A stretch of 36,444 nt of DNA from Myxococcota bacterium. GTDB taxonomy: Bacteria > Myxococcota_A > UBA796 > UBA2385. Positions within the stretch are counted from its first letter, which is position 1, and the number at the start of each line of letters is the position of its first letter. Made by a program: the position numbers and the translations under genes. Positions 24,795-32,694 of the stretch are shown here, piece by piece. The stretch covers positions 49,578 to 86,021 of the forward strand of contig JAKLKF010000016.1 in assembly GCA_023150805.1 (NCBI GenBank), written 5' to 3'. The notes beneath the pieces are model-generated. The model did not search any database and had not been told where the DNA came from. It saw only the letters and a list, made by a program, of their open reading frames with translations.

Positions 24795-26239
24795 CTGGCG
24801 CCCCGCCCCTTCAGCACCGCCGGGAAGGTCTTGAGCAGGATCACGATGTCGAGCCAGAACGACCAGTCCTGCACGTAGGCGATGTCGTGGTTGACCATCG
24901 CCTCGAAGCCCAGGTCGCTGCGCCCGGAGACCTGCCAGGAGCCCGTGATCCCCGGCCGGACCTTCTGGCGCATCTCCATCCAGTAGGCCACCTCGGGGTC
25001 CCGATCGGCACCCTCGAGGTCCTTGAGCGGCAGCGGCCGCGGGCCCACCAGGTTCATGTCGCCGCGCATCACGTTCCAGAGCTGGGGCAGCTCGTCGATG
25101 GAGTACTTGCGGATGAAGCGACCGAAGGGCGTGATCCGGGGGTCGTCCTTCATCTTGAACAGGACGCCGTCGGCTTCGTTCGCCGCCGCGAGCTGGGCCC
25201 GCAGCGCCTCGGCGTTGACCACCATCGAGCGGAACTTGAAGAAGGGGAAGGTCCGGCCGCCGCGGCCCACCCGCTGCTGGATGAAGAAGACGGGGCCCCC
25301 GTCCTGGGCCTTGATCACCAGGGCCACCGCGGCGACGAAGGGCAGGATCAGCGTGCCGCCCACGCCGACCAGCGCCAGGTCGAGCAGGCGCTTCATCTGC
25401 TCGCCCATGGTCGGGTAGGCCAGGCTGGTCAGGTCGATGAGCTGCAGGTCACCCAGGCGGGCCAGGTCGATGCGCGGGCTGGCGATGCCCCAGGTGAAGG
25501 GGACCTGCAGCACCCGCAGGCCCATGTGGTCGGCGCGCGTCGCCAGCAGCAGGCCCTCCTCGCGGGTGACCCGGCGGCTGGCCAGGACCACGACCTGCAG
25601 GTCGTGCTGGTTCACCAGCCCCTGGATGTCGGCCACCCGGCCCAGCACCCGGTCCGCCGGGACCGCGACGCCGTCGGGCTCCTCCTGCGGCGCCAGGAAG
25701 CCCACCACGCGCCAGCCGGCGCTGCGTCCGGCCTCCAGGCGCGCCGCCATGCTGGCGGCGTCGGGGCCCACGCCGACGATGGCGATGCGCTGCTGCGCCA
25801 TCGGCTTGGGGACGTGCGCGTTGATGCGGAAGAAGGACAGGCGCAGGACGCCCAGCGTGGCCGCGGTCGCGCCGATGTTCGCCAGCACCAGCGAGCGGCT
25901 GTAGGTCCGGTCGGGCAGCAGGAACTGCAGCACCATCACCACGACCAGGACCACGGCCCCGGCGCGGGTCACGCCCCCGGCGATGCGGGCCGAGCTGGTC
26001 ATGCGGTCGGGGTCGTACAGGCCGACCTGCCGCATCACCAGCAGCCAGACCAGGGCCAGGGCGATCCCGCTGGGCATGAAGGGGTTGGGCAGCCACAGCT
26101 CGGCCCAGGTCACCGGGACGATCAGCTCGAGGTGGGGCTTGTACCAGGCCCAGACCTGGTGTCCCAGGGCCAGGCCCAGGCCGACCGCCAGCAGGTCGAG
26201 CCCGAGCACCACGGCCTTGAGCAGGCCCACCCGCGCCAC
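24791..26239 (-). CDS. Polyprenyl-phosphate sugar-1-phosphate transferase (WbaP/WcaJ-like)
   Basis: This enzyme starts repeat-unit synthesis by moving a sugar-1-phosphate from a nucleotide sugar to undecaprenyl phosphate. The 482-residue protein has about four N-terminal transmembrane helices. A CoA-binding-like Rossmann domain (IAIVGVGPDAASMAARL, near residue 155) and a re-entrant membrane helix at about 285 follow. The C-terminal catalytic domain has QQRVGRGGRTFPFFKFRSM, KMKDDPRITPFGRFIRKYSIDELPQLWNV, the DE pair, MNLVGPRP and KVRPGITGSWQ. All key motifs of the family are present. The start is GTG at 26239, 3 bases after the Wza-like stop. Whether it uses UDP-galactose, UDP-glucose or another donor cannot be told from the sequence. 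Confidence 0.96.
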   Translation of the reverse strand: MARVGLLKAVVLGLDLLAVGLGLALGHQVWAWYKPHLELIVPVTWAELWLPNPFMPSGIALALVWLLVMRQVGLYDPDRMTSSARIAGGVTRAGAVVLVVVMVLQFLLPDRTYSRSLVLANIGATAATLGVLRLSFFRINAHVPKPMAQQRIAIVGVGPDAASMAARLEAGRSAGWRVVGFLAPQEEPDGVAVPADRVLGRVADIQGLVNQHDLQVVVLASRRVTREEGLLLATRADHMGLRVLQVPFTWGIASPRIDLARLGDLQLIDLTSLAYPTMGEQMKRLLDLALVGVGGTLILPFVAAVALVIKAQDGGPVFFIQQRVGRGGRTFPFFKFRSMVVNAEALRAQLAAANEADGVLFKMKDDPRITPFGRFIRKYSIDELPQLWNVMRGDMNLVGPRPLPLKDLEGADRDPEVAYWMEMRQKVRPGITGSWQVSGRSDLGFEAMVNHDIAYVQDWSFWLDIVILLKTFPAVLKGRGAR

Positions 26240-26242
26240 GCG

Positions 26243-26968
26243 TCACTCCAGGACGGAGGAGGTGCCCTGCGCTCCGCCGGTGACCGCGTTGCGGTACACG
26301 GCCGAGCCGGCCACGAAGGGGGCCAGCACCCCGGAGACCTCGCGGAAGAACCGGGCGGCGTTGGTGATGGTCTTGGTCGGGACCACCACGATGTCGCCGC
26401 GCTGCAGCGAGACCATCTGGTCCATGGCGCCCCGGTTGAAGATGCTGTCCACGTCGACGGTGTACAGTTCGGGCGCCTCGACCCCGCCGCGGACCAGCAG
26501 CACGTTGCTCGTCCGCGAGTACTGGTTGATGCCGCCGGCCAGCGTGAGCGCCTCGAGGATGGTCATCTCGCTGGAGAGCTGGAGCACCGAGGGCTTGGCC
26601 ACCTCGCCGAAGATGAAGACCTTCTGGTTCTGCAGCTCGAGGATGTTCACCGCCACCTGCGGGTCGGTGTACCACTGGCTGATCGAGGTCGTGAGCATCT
26701 GCCGGATCTCGTTGTAGGTCCGGCCCGCCACCTGCAGGGAACCCACCAGCGGGTAGCTGATGGTCCCGTCGGGGGCGACGGTCACGTCCATGCTGAGGTC
26801 GTCGTGCCTCCAGACCTTGATCGAGATCCGGTCTCCCGGCCCGATCTGGAACTCGTCCACGGAGGGGACCGACCGGGCGGAGGGGTCGGCCTCGGCGATG
26901 TTCTGGATGCTCCCGGTGCGCGCGCCACAGGCGACCAGGCACAAGAGCAGCGGGGTCGATCGGAGCAT
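26243..26968 (-). CDS. Polysaccharide export lipoprotein (Wza-like, short form)
   Basis: This 241-residue outer-membrane export protein is the first gene of the EPS operon. A lipoprotein signal (LLLCLVACG) is followed by the polysaccharide-export domain: FQIGPGDRISIKVWRHDDLSMDVTVAPDGTISYPLVG near residues 40-75. One SLBB domain comes next (VFIFGEVAKPSVLQLSSEMTILEALTLAGGI). The C-terminal helix (TNAARFFREVSGVLAPFVAGSAVYR) could form the outer-membrane ring, as in E. coli Wza. The family is typically 350-400 residues with two or more SLBB-like units; this is the compact version common outside enterics. The ATG at 26968 has AGGA 7 bases upstream. It should work with the divergently transcribed Wzc-like protein to span the envelope. 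Confidence 0.93.
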   Translation of the reverse strand: MLRSTPLLLCLVACGARTGSIQNIAEADPSARSVPSVDEFQIGPGDRISIKVWRHDDLSMDVTVAPDGTISYPLVGSLQVAGRTYNEIRQMLTTSISQWYTDPQVAVNILELQNQKVFIFGEVAKPSVLQLSSEMTILEALTLAGGINQYSRTSNVLLVRGGVEAPELYTVDVDSIFNRGAMDQMVSLQRGDIVVVPTKTITNAARFFREVSGVLAPFVAGSAVYRNAVTGGAQGTSSVLE

Positions 26969-27001
26969 CGGTCGTCCTGCGGAGCGGCGGGGGCTGGCCC
27001 C

Positions 27002-27018
27002 CGGGACACGGTGTCCCG
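27002..27018. promoter_or_regulatory. Palindromic operator candidate between divergent EPS units
   Basis: CGGGACAC and GTGTCCCG form a perfect 8-bp inverted repeat with a single central G. It lies 34 bases before the Wza-like gene and about 150 bases before the Wzc-like gene. The centre spacing suits a dimeric DNA-binding regulator, and the position allows control of both transcription units. A hairpin in the Wza leader RNA is an alternative. Confidence 0.5.
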
Positions 27019-27051
27019 CCCGTCTATCGCGTCCCACCGCGTCGAGCATGG

Positions 27052-27080
27052 TTGCTTGGCCGGCGTCGGTTCGGCTATAG
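27052..27080 (+). promoter_or_regulatory. Sigma-70-like promoter candidate for the Wzc-like gene
   Basis: TTGCTT (27052-27057) and CTATAG (27075-27080) are separated by exactly 17 bases, close to the housekeeping consensus and unusual in such GC-rich DNA. The start site would fall near 27087, leaving an 80-base leader before the ATG at 27168. The -35 matches TTGACA at four of six positions. Confidence 0.45.
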
Positions 27081-27167
27081 GCAGGGTCGGGCAGTCCTCC
27101 GCGCGCTGCTCGTGTGTCCGGCTCCCGCACCCGGTTCGAGCGGCGCGGCTCCCACGGGATCCCAGGA

Positions 27168-29303
27168 ATGGAACTCCTCACGCTGTACACCGCGCTGCTC
27201 CGGCGGAAGTGGATCATCGTCCAGGCGGTGCTCCTCTTCACCGTGGGGGCCGTCATCCTGTCGGTGGTCCTGCCGAAGAACTTCCGGACCAGCTCCCGGG
27301 TCCTCGTGAGCACCAGCGACACCTCGCTGTCGATCCTCAACGACCTGGGCCTGGGGGAGATCGCGGCGGGGCTGTCCAACACCGACGACATCACGAACAA
27401 GATCTCGCTGGCGACCACCCGCCCGGTGCTGGACGAGGTGGTCTGGCGGCTTCAGCTCCGCGACGACGACGGCCGGCTCATCACCGCCGAGGAGCTGCTG
27501 GTCCCGGGGACCTTCGGCGAGCTGGAGGCCCGCCCCAACATCTCGGTCGCCCAGCAGCAGGGCACGGACCTGCTGGTGTTCGAGGCCCGGGCCAACGACC
27601 CGGAGCTGGCGCGGCTCATCGCCGACACCACGGTCGAGGTCGCCATCCTGCGCGCCCAGCAGCGCGCGCGGCAGGACACGCGCAACGCGCGCCTGTTCAT
27701 CGAGCAGCAGCTCGTCGTGGTGCGCACCGAGTTCGACATCGCGCTGCAGGAGATCGCCAACGCCCAGGCCGCCGAGGAGGTCATCGACCTGGAGAGCGAG
27801 CTGAAGGCAGCGATCGCCCGGCTCTCCGAGCTGATGCTCGCCTACGAGCAGAACGCCGCCCAGATCCAGGAGGTGCGCGCCAAGCTCAGCCAGCAGCGCA
27901 GCTTCCAGGGCAAGGAGAACGTGGCCCAGGTGGCGGCGACCACGATGGCGGCCAACCGGCAGGTGGCGACGCTGCAGGATCGGCTCACCGAGCTGCGCCA
28001 GAAGCGTGCGGCCGAGCTGATGGACAAGACGCCGCAGCACCCCGACGTGCTGGACCTCGACAAGCTGCTGGCCGAGACCGAGGCCCAGCTCTCGGTGGCA
28101 CTCGCCGCCCAGCACGAGCTGGACCCCAGCGTGCAGGCCCTGCAGAGCCAGCTGGCCGGCCTGCTGGAGAAGGGCGCCGAGATCGACCAGTCGATCCAGC
28201 GCACCACCGATCAGTTCAGCACCTACCCCGACAAGATGCGCCGGATGGCGCAGCTGCGCATGGCGGCGGACGCCGCGGAGAACGTCTACAAGTCGCTGCA
28301 GGAGCAGAACTACCAGGTCGGCGTGGCCGAGTCGATGCTGGTCAGCGACATGCAGCTGGTCGAGCCCGCCGTGGCGCCCGAGCGCCACTACAGCCCCAAG
28401 ATCCTGGTGAACACCATCCTGGGCATCCTGGCGGGCAGCGTCTTCGGCCTGGGCCTGGCCTTCCTCTTCGAGTACGTGGACGACTCGGTCCGCACCCCCG
28501 AGGAGCTGTCGAACATCTGGGAGATCCCGCGCCTGGGCGTGGTGCCGCGCTTCAAGCTCACCGGGGATCGGCGGGTCGTGGACGAGCTGCCGATGACCCA
28601 CCCGATCTCCGAGGCCTACCGCACCATCCGCAACGGCCTGATGTACGCCTCGCTGGACAAGCCGCTGCGGTTGATCGCGGTCACCTCGGCGGTGCCCAGC
28701 GAGGGCAAGTCCACCTTCGCGGTGAACCTGGCCATCAGCTTCGCCCGCGAGGGCAAGCGGGTGCTCATCGTCGACTGCGACCTGCGCCGGCCGGCGCAGC
28801 ACCGCAACTTCCCGACCATCTCCAACCACCAGGGCCTGACCGACGTGCTGACCGGCAAGGTCTCCGTCGAGGAGGCCCAGCAGCAGACGCCGGTGGCCAA
28901 CCTCACGGTGCTCAGCAGCGGGCCGACCCCCGCGGACCCGGCCCGCCTGGTGGAGAGCCTGCGCCTCCGGCAGCTCCTGCTCGACCTTCGCAAGCAGTAC
29001 GACGTGGTCATCGTCGACACGCCCCCCTGCCTGGTGGTCAACGACTCGATCGTCATCGGCCGGGCCGTCGACGGCCTCATCATCGTCGTCGAGAGCGGCA
29101 GCACCAGCCGCAAGCTGGTCCTGGACATGAAGAGCCGCTTCGAGGTCTCGGGCCTGGAGCCCACGGGCCTGGTGGTCAACAAGCTCGACTTCATGGCCAG
29201 CGGCTACGGCTACTACTACAAGGCCTATCGTCGCTACGGCGGCGAGGAGTCGCCCACGCCGGCACCGCCGCCGGAGTCCGCGGGCGGTGGGGGGGTGGCG
29301 TGA
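27168..29303 (+). CDS. Wzc-like polysaccharide co-polymerase / BY-kinase fusion
   Basis: This 711-residue inner-membrane protein sets chain length and drives export through cycles of tyrosine phosphorylation. Order of parts: transmembrane helix at about 15-37, Wzz-type periplasmic region, a long coiled coil at about 160-390, a second helix at about 412-436 (ILAGSVFGLGLAFLF), then the bacterial tyrosine-kinase domain. The kinase has Walker A SAVPSEGKST near 508, Walker A' VLIVDCDLRRP near 531, and Walker B VVIVDTPP near 611. The tail GYGYYYKAYRRYGG near 680 has six tyrosines for autophosphorylation. The ATG at 27168 is chosen because the conserved N-terminus begins there, although AGGA lies directly against it. 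A GTG at 27114 would add 18 residues. It overlaps the HEAT lipoprotein gene (TGATG). Confidence 0.94.
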   Translation: MELLTLYTALLRRKWIIVQAVLLFTVGAVILSVVLPKNFRTSSRVLVSTSDTSLSILNDLGLGEIAAGLSNTDDITNKISLATTRPVLDEVVWRLQLRDDDGRLITAEELLVPGTFGELEARPNISVAQQQGTDLLVFEARANDPELARLIADTTVEVAILRAQQRARQDTRNARLFIEQQLVVVRTEFDIALQEIANAQAAEEVIDLESELKAAIARLSELMLAYEQNAAQIQEVRAKLSQQRSFQGKENVAQVAATTMAANRQVATLQDRLTELRQKRAAELMDKTPQHPDVLDLDKLLAETEAQLSVALAAQHELDPSVQALQSQLAGLLEKGAEIDQSIQRTTDQFSTYPDKMRRMAQLRMAADAAENVYKSLQEQNYQVGVAESMLVSDMQLVEPAVAPERHYSPKILVNTILGILAGSVFGLGLAFLFEYVDDSVRTPEELSNIWEIPRLGVVPRFKLTGDRRVVDELPMTHPISEAYRTIRNGLMYASLDKPLRLIAVTSAVPSEGKSTFAVNLAISFAREGKRVLIVDCDLRRPAQHRNFPTISNHQGLTDVLTGKVSVEEAQQQTPVANLTVLSSGPTPADPARLVESLRLRQLLLDLRKQYDVVIVDTPPCLVVNDSIVIGRAVDGLIIVVESGSTSRKLVLDMKSRFEVSGLEPTGLVVNKLDFMASGYGYYYKAYRRYGGEESPTPAPPPESAGGGGVA

Positions 29304-29824
29304 TGCTCGCCCTTCTCTCTCTGCTGGTCCTGGGTTGCGGTCCCGGCGCAGACACGGTGGCGCAGCAGCTGTCGTCGGACAACCCGGCCGTGCGGGAGGA
29401 CACCGCGCGGAGGGCCCGCAACTTCAACGACCCCGCGGTCGTGCAGGCCCTGATCGCGGCGCTGGACGACCCCTCCGACAAGGTGCGGCTCTACTCGGTG
29501 GAGAGCCTGATCCTGCTGGAGGCCAAGGAGGCCGTGCCGCGCCTGAGCGAGGTGATGGTCACGGACAGCTCCGAGGAGGTGCGCCGGGAGGCCATCGACG
29601 CGCTGGGGCGGCTGGAGGACCCGCGGGCGGTGCCAGCGCTGGTGGCGCTGCTCGAGCAGACCGCGGACGACAAGCCGCCGCTCAACGCGATCTGGGCGGT
29701 GGGCGTGCTGGGGGACCAGCAGGCCCTGCCGGTCCTGTCCCGCCTGCGGGACAACAAGGACCCCTACGTGGCCTACAACGCGAACCAGGCACTCCGGCGC
29801 CTGCGGCCGGCCGGCGAGGGCTGA
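29303..29824 (+). CDS. HEAT-repeat lipoprotein coupled to the Wzc-like kinase
   Basis: This 173-residue exported lipoprotein has a signal (LLSLLVLGCG, lipidated Cys near residue 12). Four to five HEAT/PBS-lyase-type helical repeats follow, seen in VREDTARRARNF, VRLYSVESLILLEAKEAVPRLSEV, VRREAIDALGRLEDPRAVPALVALL and YVAYNANQALRRL. HEAT repeats form curved scaffolds for protein binding and have no catalytic residue. The ATG overlaps the kinase stop as TGATG, so the two are made together. That points to a periplasmic partner of the export machine, but this is inference. It ends 9 bases before the convergent downstream gene. Confidence 0.85.
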   Translation: MLALLSLLVLGCGPGADTVAQQLSSDNPAVREDTARRARNFNDPAVVQALIAALDDPSDKVRLYSVESLILLEAKEAVPRLSEVMVTDSSEEVRREAIDALGRLEDPRAVPALVALLEQTADDKPPLNAIWAVGVLGDQQALPVLSRLRDNKDPYVAYNANQALRRLRPAGEG

Positions 29825-29833
29825 GGCGGCCGT

Positions 29834-30973
29834 TCACCGGGGGAGCTCGACGCCGGGCACTTCCGGCATGTCGCGCCCCGGTGTGCCGGGCACCCGCCCC
29901 AGGGGCCAGCCATCCCAGGGTTGGGGCAGGTTCCAACGCAGGTTGGCGCGGAGCGACACGGAGACACGCCACTCGCCGGGGATCGGGAGGTCCAGGGTGG
30001 GGGAGGCTTCGTAGGGGAAGGCGCGGCCCAGCTCGACCCGGGTCGTCCAGGAACGACGGGTGGGCAGCCGCAGGGCGAGACCGCCGGTGGCGCGCTCGGG
30101 GCGCCAGGACAGCGTCTCGCTGCCCTGCAGGCGCCCGACCAGATCCACCGACGGCAGCAGGCCCTGGCGGAGGCTGGTGGACCACTGCCCGTCCCCACCG
30201 TCGCCTTTCTCGGCCTTGCGCTCCGCGGCCCCGGGCGGCAGCGGGTGGGACAGCTCGAGCCGCAGGGCGTCCGGGCCGAGGGCGCGCAGCTCGAGGTAGC
30301 TGGTCAGGGCCAGGTCCGGGTCGAGGACCGCCTCGTCCTCGTCCCCGTCGACGAGCTGGAGCGCCAGGCCGGCGCGCCCCTGGGGGCGGGCGCCGCCAGG
30401 GGCCGACGTGTCGTCCTCCTCCAGGCGGGCGCGCGCCGCCCGGATGCCGGCCGGCTCCTCGTTGTACTGCAGCCGCAGGCCCCCTTCGACGTGGTCGTCC
30501 CCCTCCGGCGGCGCGTCTGGCGCGGGGCGGCGCGGGCGTGCCTCCCACGCCAGGTTCGCACCCGACGCGGTGCTGCCGATGCGGTAGAGCACGCCCAGCG
30601 CCTCGCTGCGCTCGAAGGTCTGGCGGAGGGTGCGCTCCAGCCCCGTGAGCACCCCCAGGCGGGCCAGGTCGCGGGCGCGCAGGGCGTCCTGCTCGTCCAG
30701 CCAGGGCGCCTGCCGGTCGAAGGCCGCCAGCCGCCAGTAGGCGTCCATGGTGGACGCCGGCTCGCGGTACAGCACCGAGGCGGTCCGGCCCGACATGGCC
30801 TCGGTGGTCTGCTGGTGCCAGCGCCGCCAGTAGTTGTCGGCCGTCGTGCCCGGGGTGGTCGTGGGGGCGCAGGCCAGCGCCTGGGCGGGGTCCGTGCACG
30901 GCTGCGCGGGCTCGGCGCCGGAGGCCGGGCCGGTGCCCAGCCACCACAGCAGCAGGCTGGTCCCCGCGAGCAT
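29834..30973 (-). CDS. Exported protein of unknown function, possible outer-membrane beta-barrel
   Basis: I recognise no family. The 379-residue product has a cleavable signal peptide (MLAGTSLLLWWLGTGPASGA then E), chosen from the ATG at 30973 with GGAGG 6 bases upstream. A helical region of about 90 residues rich in Arg/Leu comes next (YWRRWHQQTTEAMSGRT). Alternating-residue strands fill the C-terminal two-thirds: LALQLVDG, LTSYLELRALG, LRLELSH, LALRLPTRRSW, VSVSLRANLRWNLP. This pattern suits a beta-barrel or beta-sandwich, but no terminal Phe/Trp barrel signature is present. It is divergent from the Wzi-like gene across 73 bases containing a long inverted repeat, so the two are likely co-regulated. 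Confidence 0.7.
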   Translation of the reverse strand: MLAGTSLLLWWLGTGPASGAEPAQPCTDPAQALACAPTTTPGTTADNYWRRWHQQTTEAMSGRTASVLYREPASTMDAYWRLAAFDRQAPWLDEQDALRARDLARLGVLTGLERTLRQTFERSEALGVLYRIGSTASGANLAWEARPRRPAPDAPPEGDDHVEGGLRLQYNEEPAGIRAARARLEEDDTSAPGGARPQGRAGLALQLVDGDEDEAVLDPDLALTSYLELRALGPDALRLELSHPLPPGAAERKAEKGDGGDGQWSTSLRQGLLPSVDLVGRLQGSETLSWRPERATGGLALRLPTRRSWTTRVELGRAFPYEASPTLDLPIPGEWRVSVSLRANLRWNLPQPWDGWPLGRVPGTPGRDMPEVPGVELPR

Positions 30974-31003
30974 GGGTCCTCCGCCGGCCGCAGCGCGACC
31001 ACT

Positions 31004-31042
31004 GCAGCGTAGCACGGCCTCCACGACCTCGTGCTACGGTGC
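31004..31042. promoter_or_regulatory. Long inverted repeat between divergent envelope genes
   Basis: GCAGCGTAGCACG (31004-31016) and CGTGCTACGGTGC (31030-31042) are inverted copies with one mismatch in 13, separated by 13 bases. The inner nine bases on each side pair perfectly. Each arm carries a -10-like TGCTAC reading outward, so the structure may be two mirrored promoters sharing an operator. The right arm ends 4 bases before the Wzi-like ATG. Confidence 0.55.
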
Positions 31043-31046
31043 GGCG

Positions 31047-32585
31047 ATGCCCACGACAGCGAGGTCCTCGCGTCCATCGGCCACCTCGTGGCTCGCGCCT
31101 CTCGTGGTCCTCGCGCTCGGCCTGGTGGCGCAGCCGGGCCGGGCCGCGCCCCGCTCCGATCCATCGGCCCGGCTGGCCGAGAGACTGTGTCGCCTCGACC
31201 GCCTGGAGTGCGTGCTGGGCGCGTCGGACCACGGCCGGCTGCGGCAGGCCGAGCACCTGTCGACCCGCCCCGACGACGCGCCCGACGACCCCCGCCTGGC
31301 GGCGGTGCGCGCCGACCTGGCCCCCGAGCTGCGCGTGGTCGAGCAGGGCCCCTCCTGGAGCCGCCCGTCGTGGCGGATCGAGCCGACCGGCCTGCTCTCG
31401 GGGGGCGACCTCCCGCCGGTCTACCGGGGAGGGGACGAGGAGCCGGGCTGGGCCAGCGCGCGGCTGGGCGCGGAGGGGCGGCTCTACCCGGGGATCTTCG
31501 AGCTGACCGCCGCCGGGCGCGCACTCCTGGACCTTCCCGGGACGCCGGTGTTCGGCGTCGACGCCCCCGAGGCGTGGGCCGGCCTGGCCAGTCACGGCCT
31601 GGTGCTGGGCTTCGGGATGCGGGACCGTCACCTGGGTCCAGGCCACGCGGGCTCGTTGATGCTGACCGACAACGCCGCCCCCACCCCCCTTGGCACGCTC
31701 GCCTGGACCAGCCCGACGGGGATGCGCCTGGGGCGGGTCCACCTCGAGGCCGGCGCGGGGTGGATCCCTGGCGAGCGGCGCGACGTGCGGAACCCCGGCT
31801 GGCTCTTCATGGACCTGCGCTGGCTGCTGCTGCCGGAGGTGGAGCTGGGCGCCAGCCGGGTGGGCATCTTCGGCGGCGAGGGCCGGCCCACGCCCTCGCT
31901 GGGGCAGCTCCTGCTGCCCACCGATCCGCACGTGTACGACGATCCCGACCGGCTGGAGCCCGACCAGGACGAGCGGGCGTCGCTGGACCTGCGGCTGACC
32001 TTCCCGGTGGGGCGGTGGGCGGGCATCGCCTCGACGCGGCGCGCGGTGGACGGGCTGGACACCGTCGAGCTGTGGTGGCTGTACGGCGGCGAGGACGTGA
32101 TCGCGCGCGACCTGGGCGGGCTGCCGTACCCGTCGCTCGCCGGCATCGGCAACCTCTTCGGCGCCGAGGCCGTCGCGGGCCCGCTGGTGCTGAGCGTCGA
32201 GCATGCCCGCCTGCTCGACGACTACTTCCGCTGGTACACCGGCCACCGGGTGTACCACGACGGCTTCACGCGGGACGGTCGCAGCATGGCCCTGGCGGAG
32301 GGTGGAGACTCGATCGGCACCTGGCTGGCCGTCGCCTGGGAGGCGGGCGCGTACGGCATGGAGCTGTCCGCCCACCGTGCGCTCCGCGTCGGCGTGATCG
32401 AGGCGTCCGGGGCCAACCTGCTCGCGCTGGAGGTGGACGAGCGCACGCACGGCGTGGGCCTGTCGGGCTGGACCTGGAGCCGGTGGGGCTGGTGGAGCGC
32501 CTCGCTGGAGGTCGAGCGAGTCACGGGCCAGGACTTCGTCGAGGGCGCCGACGGCTGGGCCTGGCGCCTGGCGGTGGGCCGGTGA
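31047..32585 (+). CDS. Wzi-type capsule assembly outer-membrane protein
   Basis: Wzi is an outer-membrane beta-barrel lectin that anchors capsule or EPS on the surface. The 512-residue protein has a signal peptide ending near AQPGRA-A, a helical segment, then a barrel of alternating strands. Family hallmarks are GFGMRDRHLGPGHAGSLMLT near residue 190, followed by DNAAPTP, and near the C-terminus WYTGHRVYHDGFTRDGRSM leading to GGDSIGTWLAV. These match the Wzi patterns around the Gly-Pro-Gly and terminal Gly-Asp-Ser motifs. It is divergent from the exported unknown gene. No ribosome binding site precedes the ATG, and a TGCTAC -10-like box 9 bases upstream suggests a leaderless transcript. It probably receives polymer exported by the Wza-like channel. 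Confidence 0.87.
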   Translation: MPTTARSSRPSATSWLAPLVVLALGLVAQPGRAAPRSDPSARLAERLCRLDRLECVLGASDHGRLRQAEHLSTRPDDAPDDPRLAAVRADLAPELRVVEQGPSWSRPSWRIEPTGLLSGGDLPPVYRGGDEEPGWASARLGAEGRLYPGIFELTAAGRALLDLPGTPVFGVDAPEAWAGLASHGLVLGFGMRDRHLGPGHAGSLMLTDNAAPTPLGTLAWTSPTGMRLGRVHLEAGAGWIPGERRDVRNPGWLFMDLRWLLLPEVELGASRVGIFGGEGRPTPSLGQLLLPTDPHVYDDPDRLEPDQDERASLDLRLTFPVGRWAGIASTRRAVDGLDTVELWWLYGGEDVIARDLGGLPYPSLAGIGNLFGAEAVAGPLVLSVEHARLLDDYFRWYTGHRVYHDGFTRDGRSMALAEGGDSIGTWLAVAWEAGAYGMELSAHRALRVGVIEASGANLLALEVDERTHGVGLSGWTWSRWGWWSASLEVERVTGQDFVEGADGWAWRLAVGR

Positions 32586-32601
32586 GCCCCTCGCGTGGGG
32601 C
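32586..32601 (+). terminator. Short hairpin after the Wzi-like gene
   Basis: GCCCC and GGGGC flank a TCGCGT loop immediately after the stop. The stem is five pairs and no T-run follows, so termination here is doubtful. The following 109-base gap is long enough to hold a new promoter. Confidence 0.25.
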
Positions 32602-32651
32602 GATCTCCGCAGCCCGCGCCCCGATCAGCGGCGCCCCGCCTGCGTCACCAC

Positions 32652-32680
32652 GGACCCTCCACGTGTTACCGGGACCCTCC
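32652..32680 (+). promoter_or_regulatory. Direct repeat upstream of the phosphodiesterase-like gene
   Basis: GGACCCTCC occurs at 32652-32660 and again at 32672-32680, exactly 20 bases apart (two helical turns). A -10-like TGTTAC lies between the copies. Such spacing suits tandem binding by a regulator. The downstream ATG at 32695 has its own GAGGA ribosome site. Confidence 0.35.
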
Positions 32681-32694
32681 CTCCGAGGAACACC

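Noticed and set aside
27002..27018. Palindrome as an intrinsic terminator
   Set aside because: It lies upstream of both divergent genes, has a one-base centre that cannot form a normal loop without opening pairs, and no T-run follows on either strand.
24887..29824. A single open frame of about 1645 codons on the plus strand
   Set aside because: It runs antisense through the sugar transferase and Wza-like genes and out of frame through the kinase. Only the final 173 codons, the HEAT lipoprotein, are credible.
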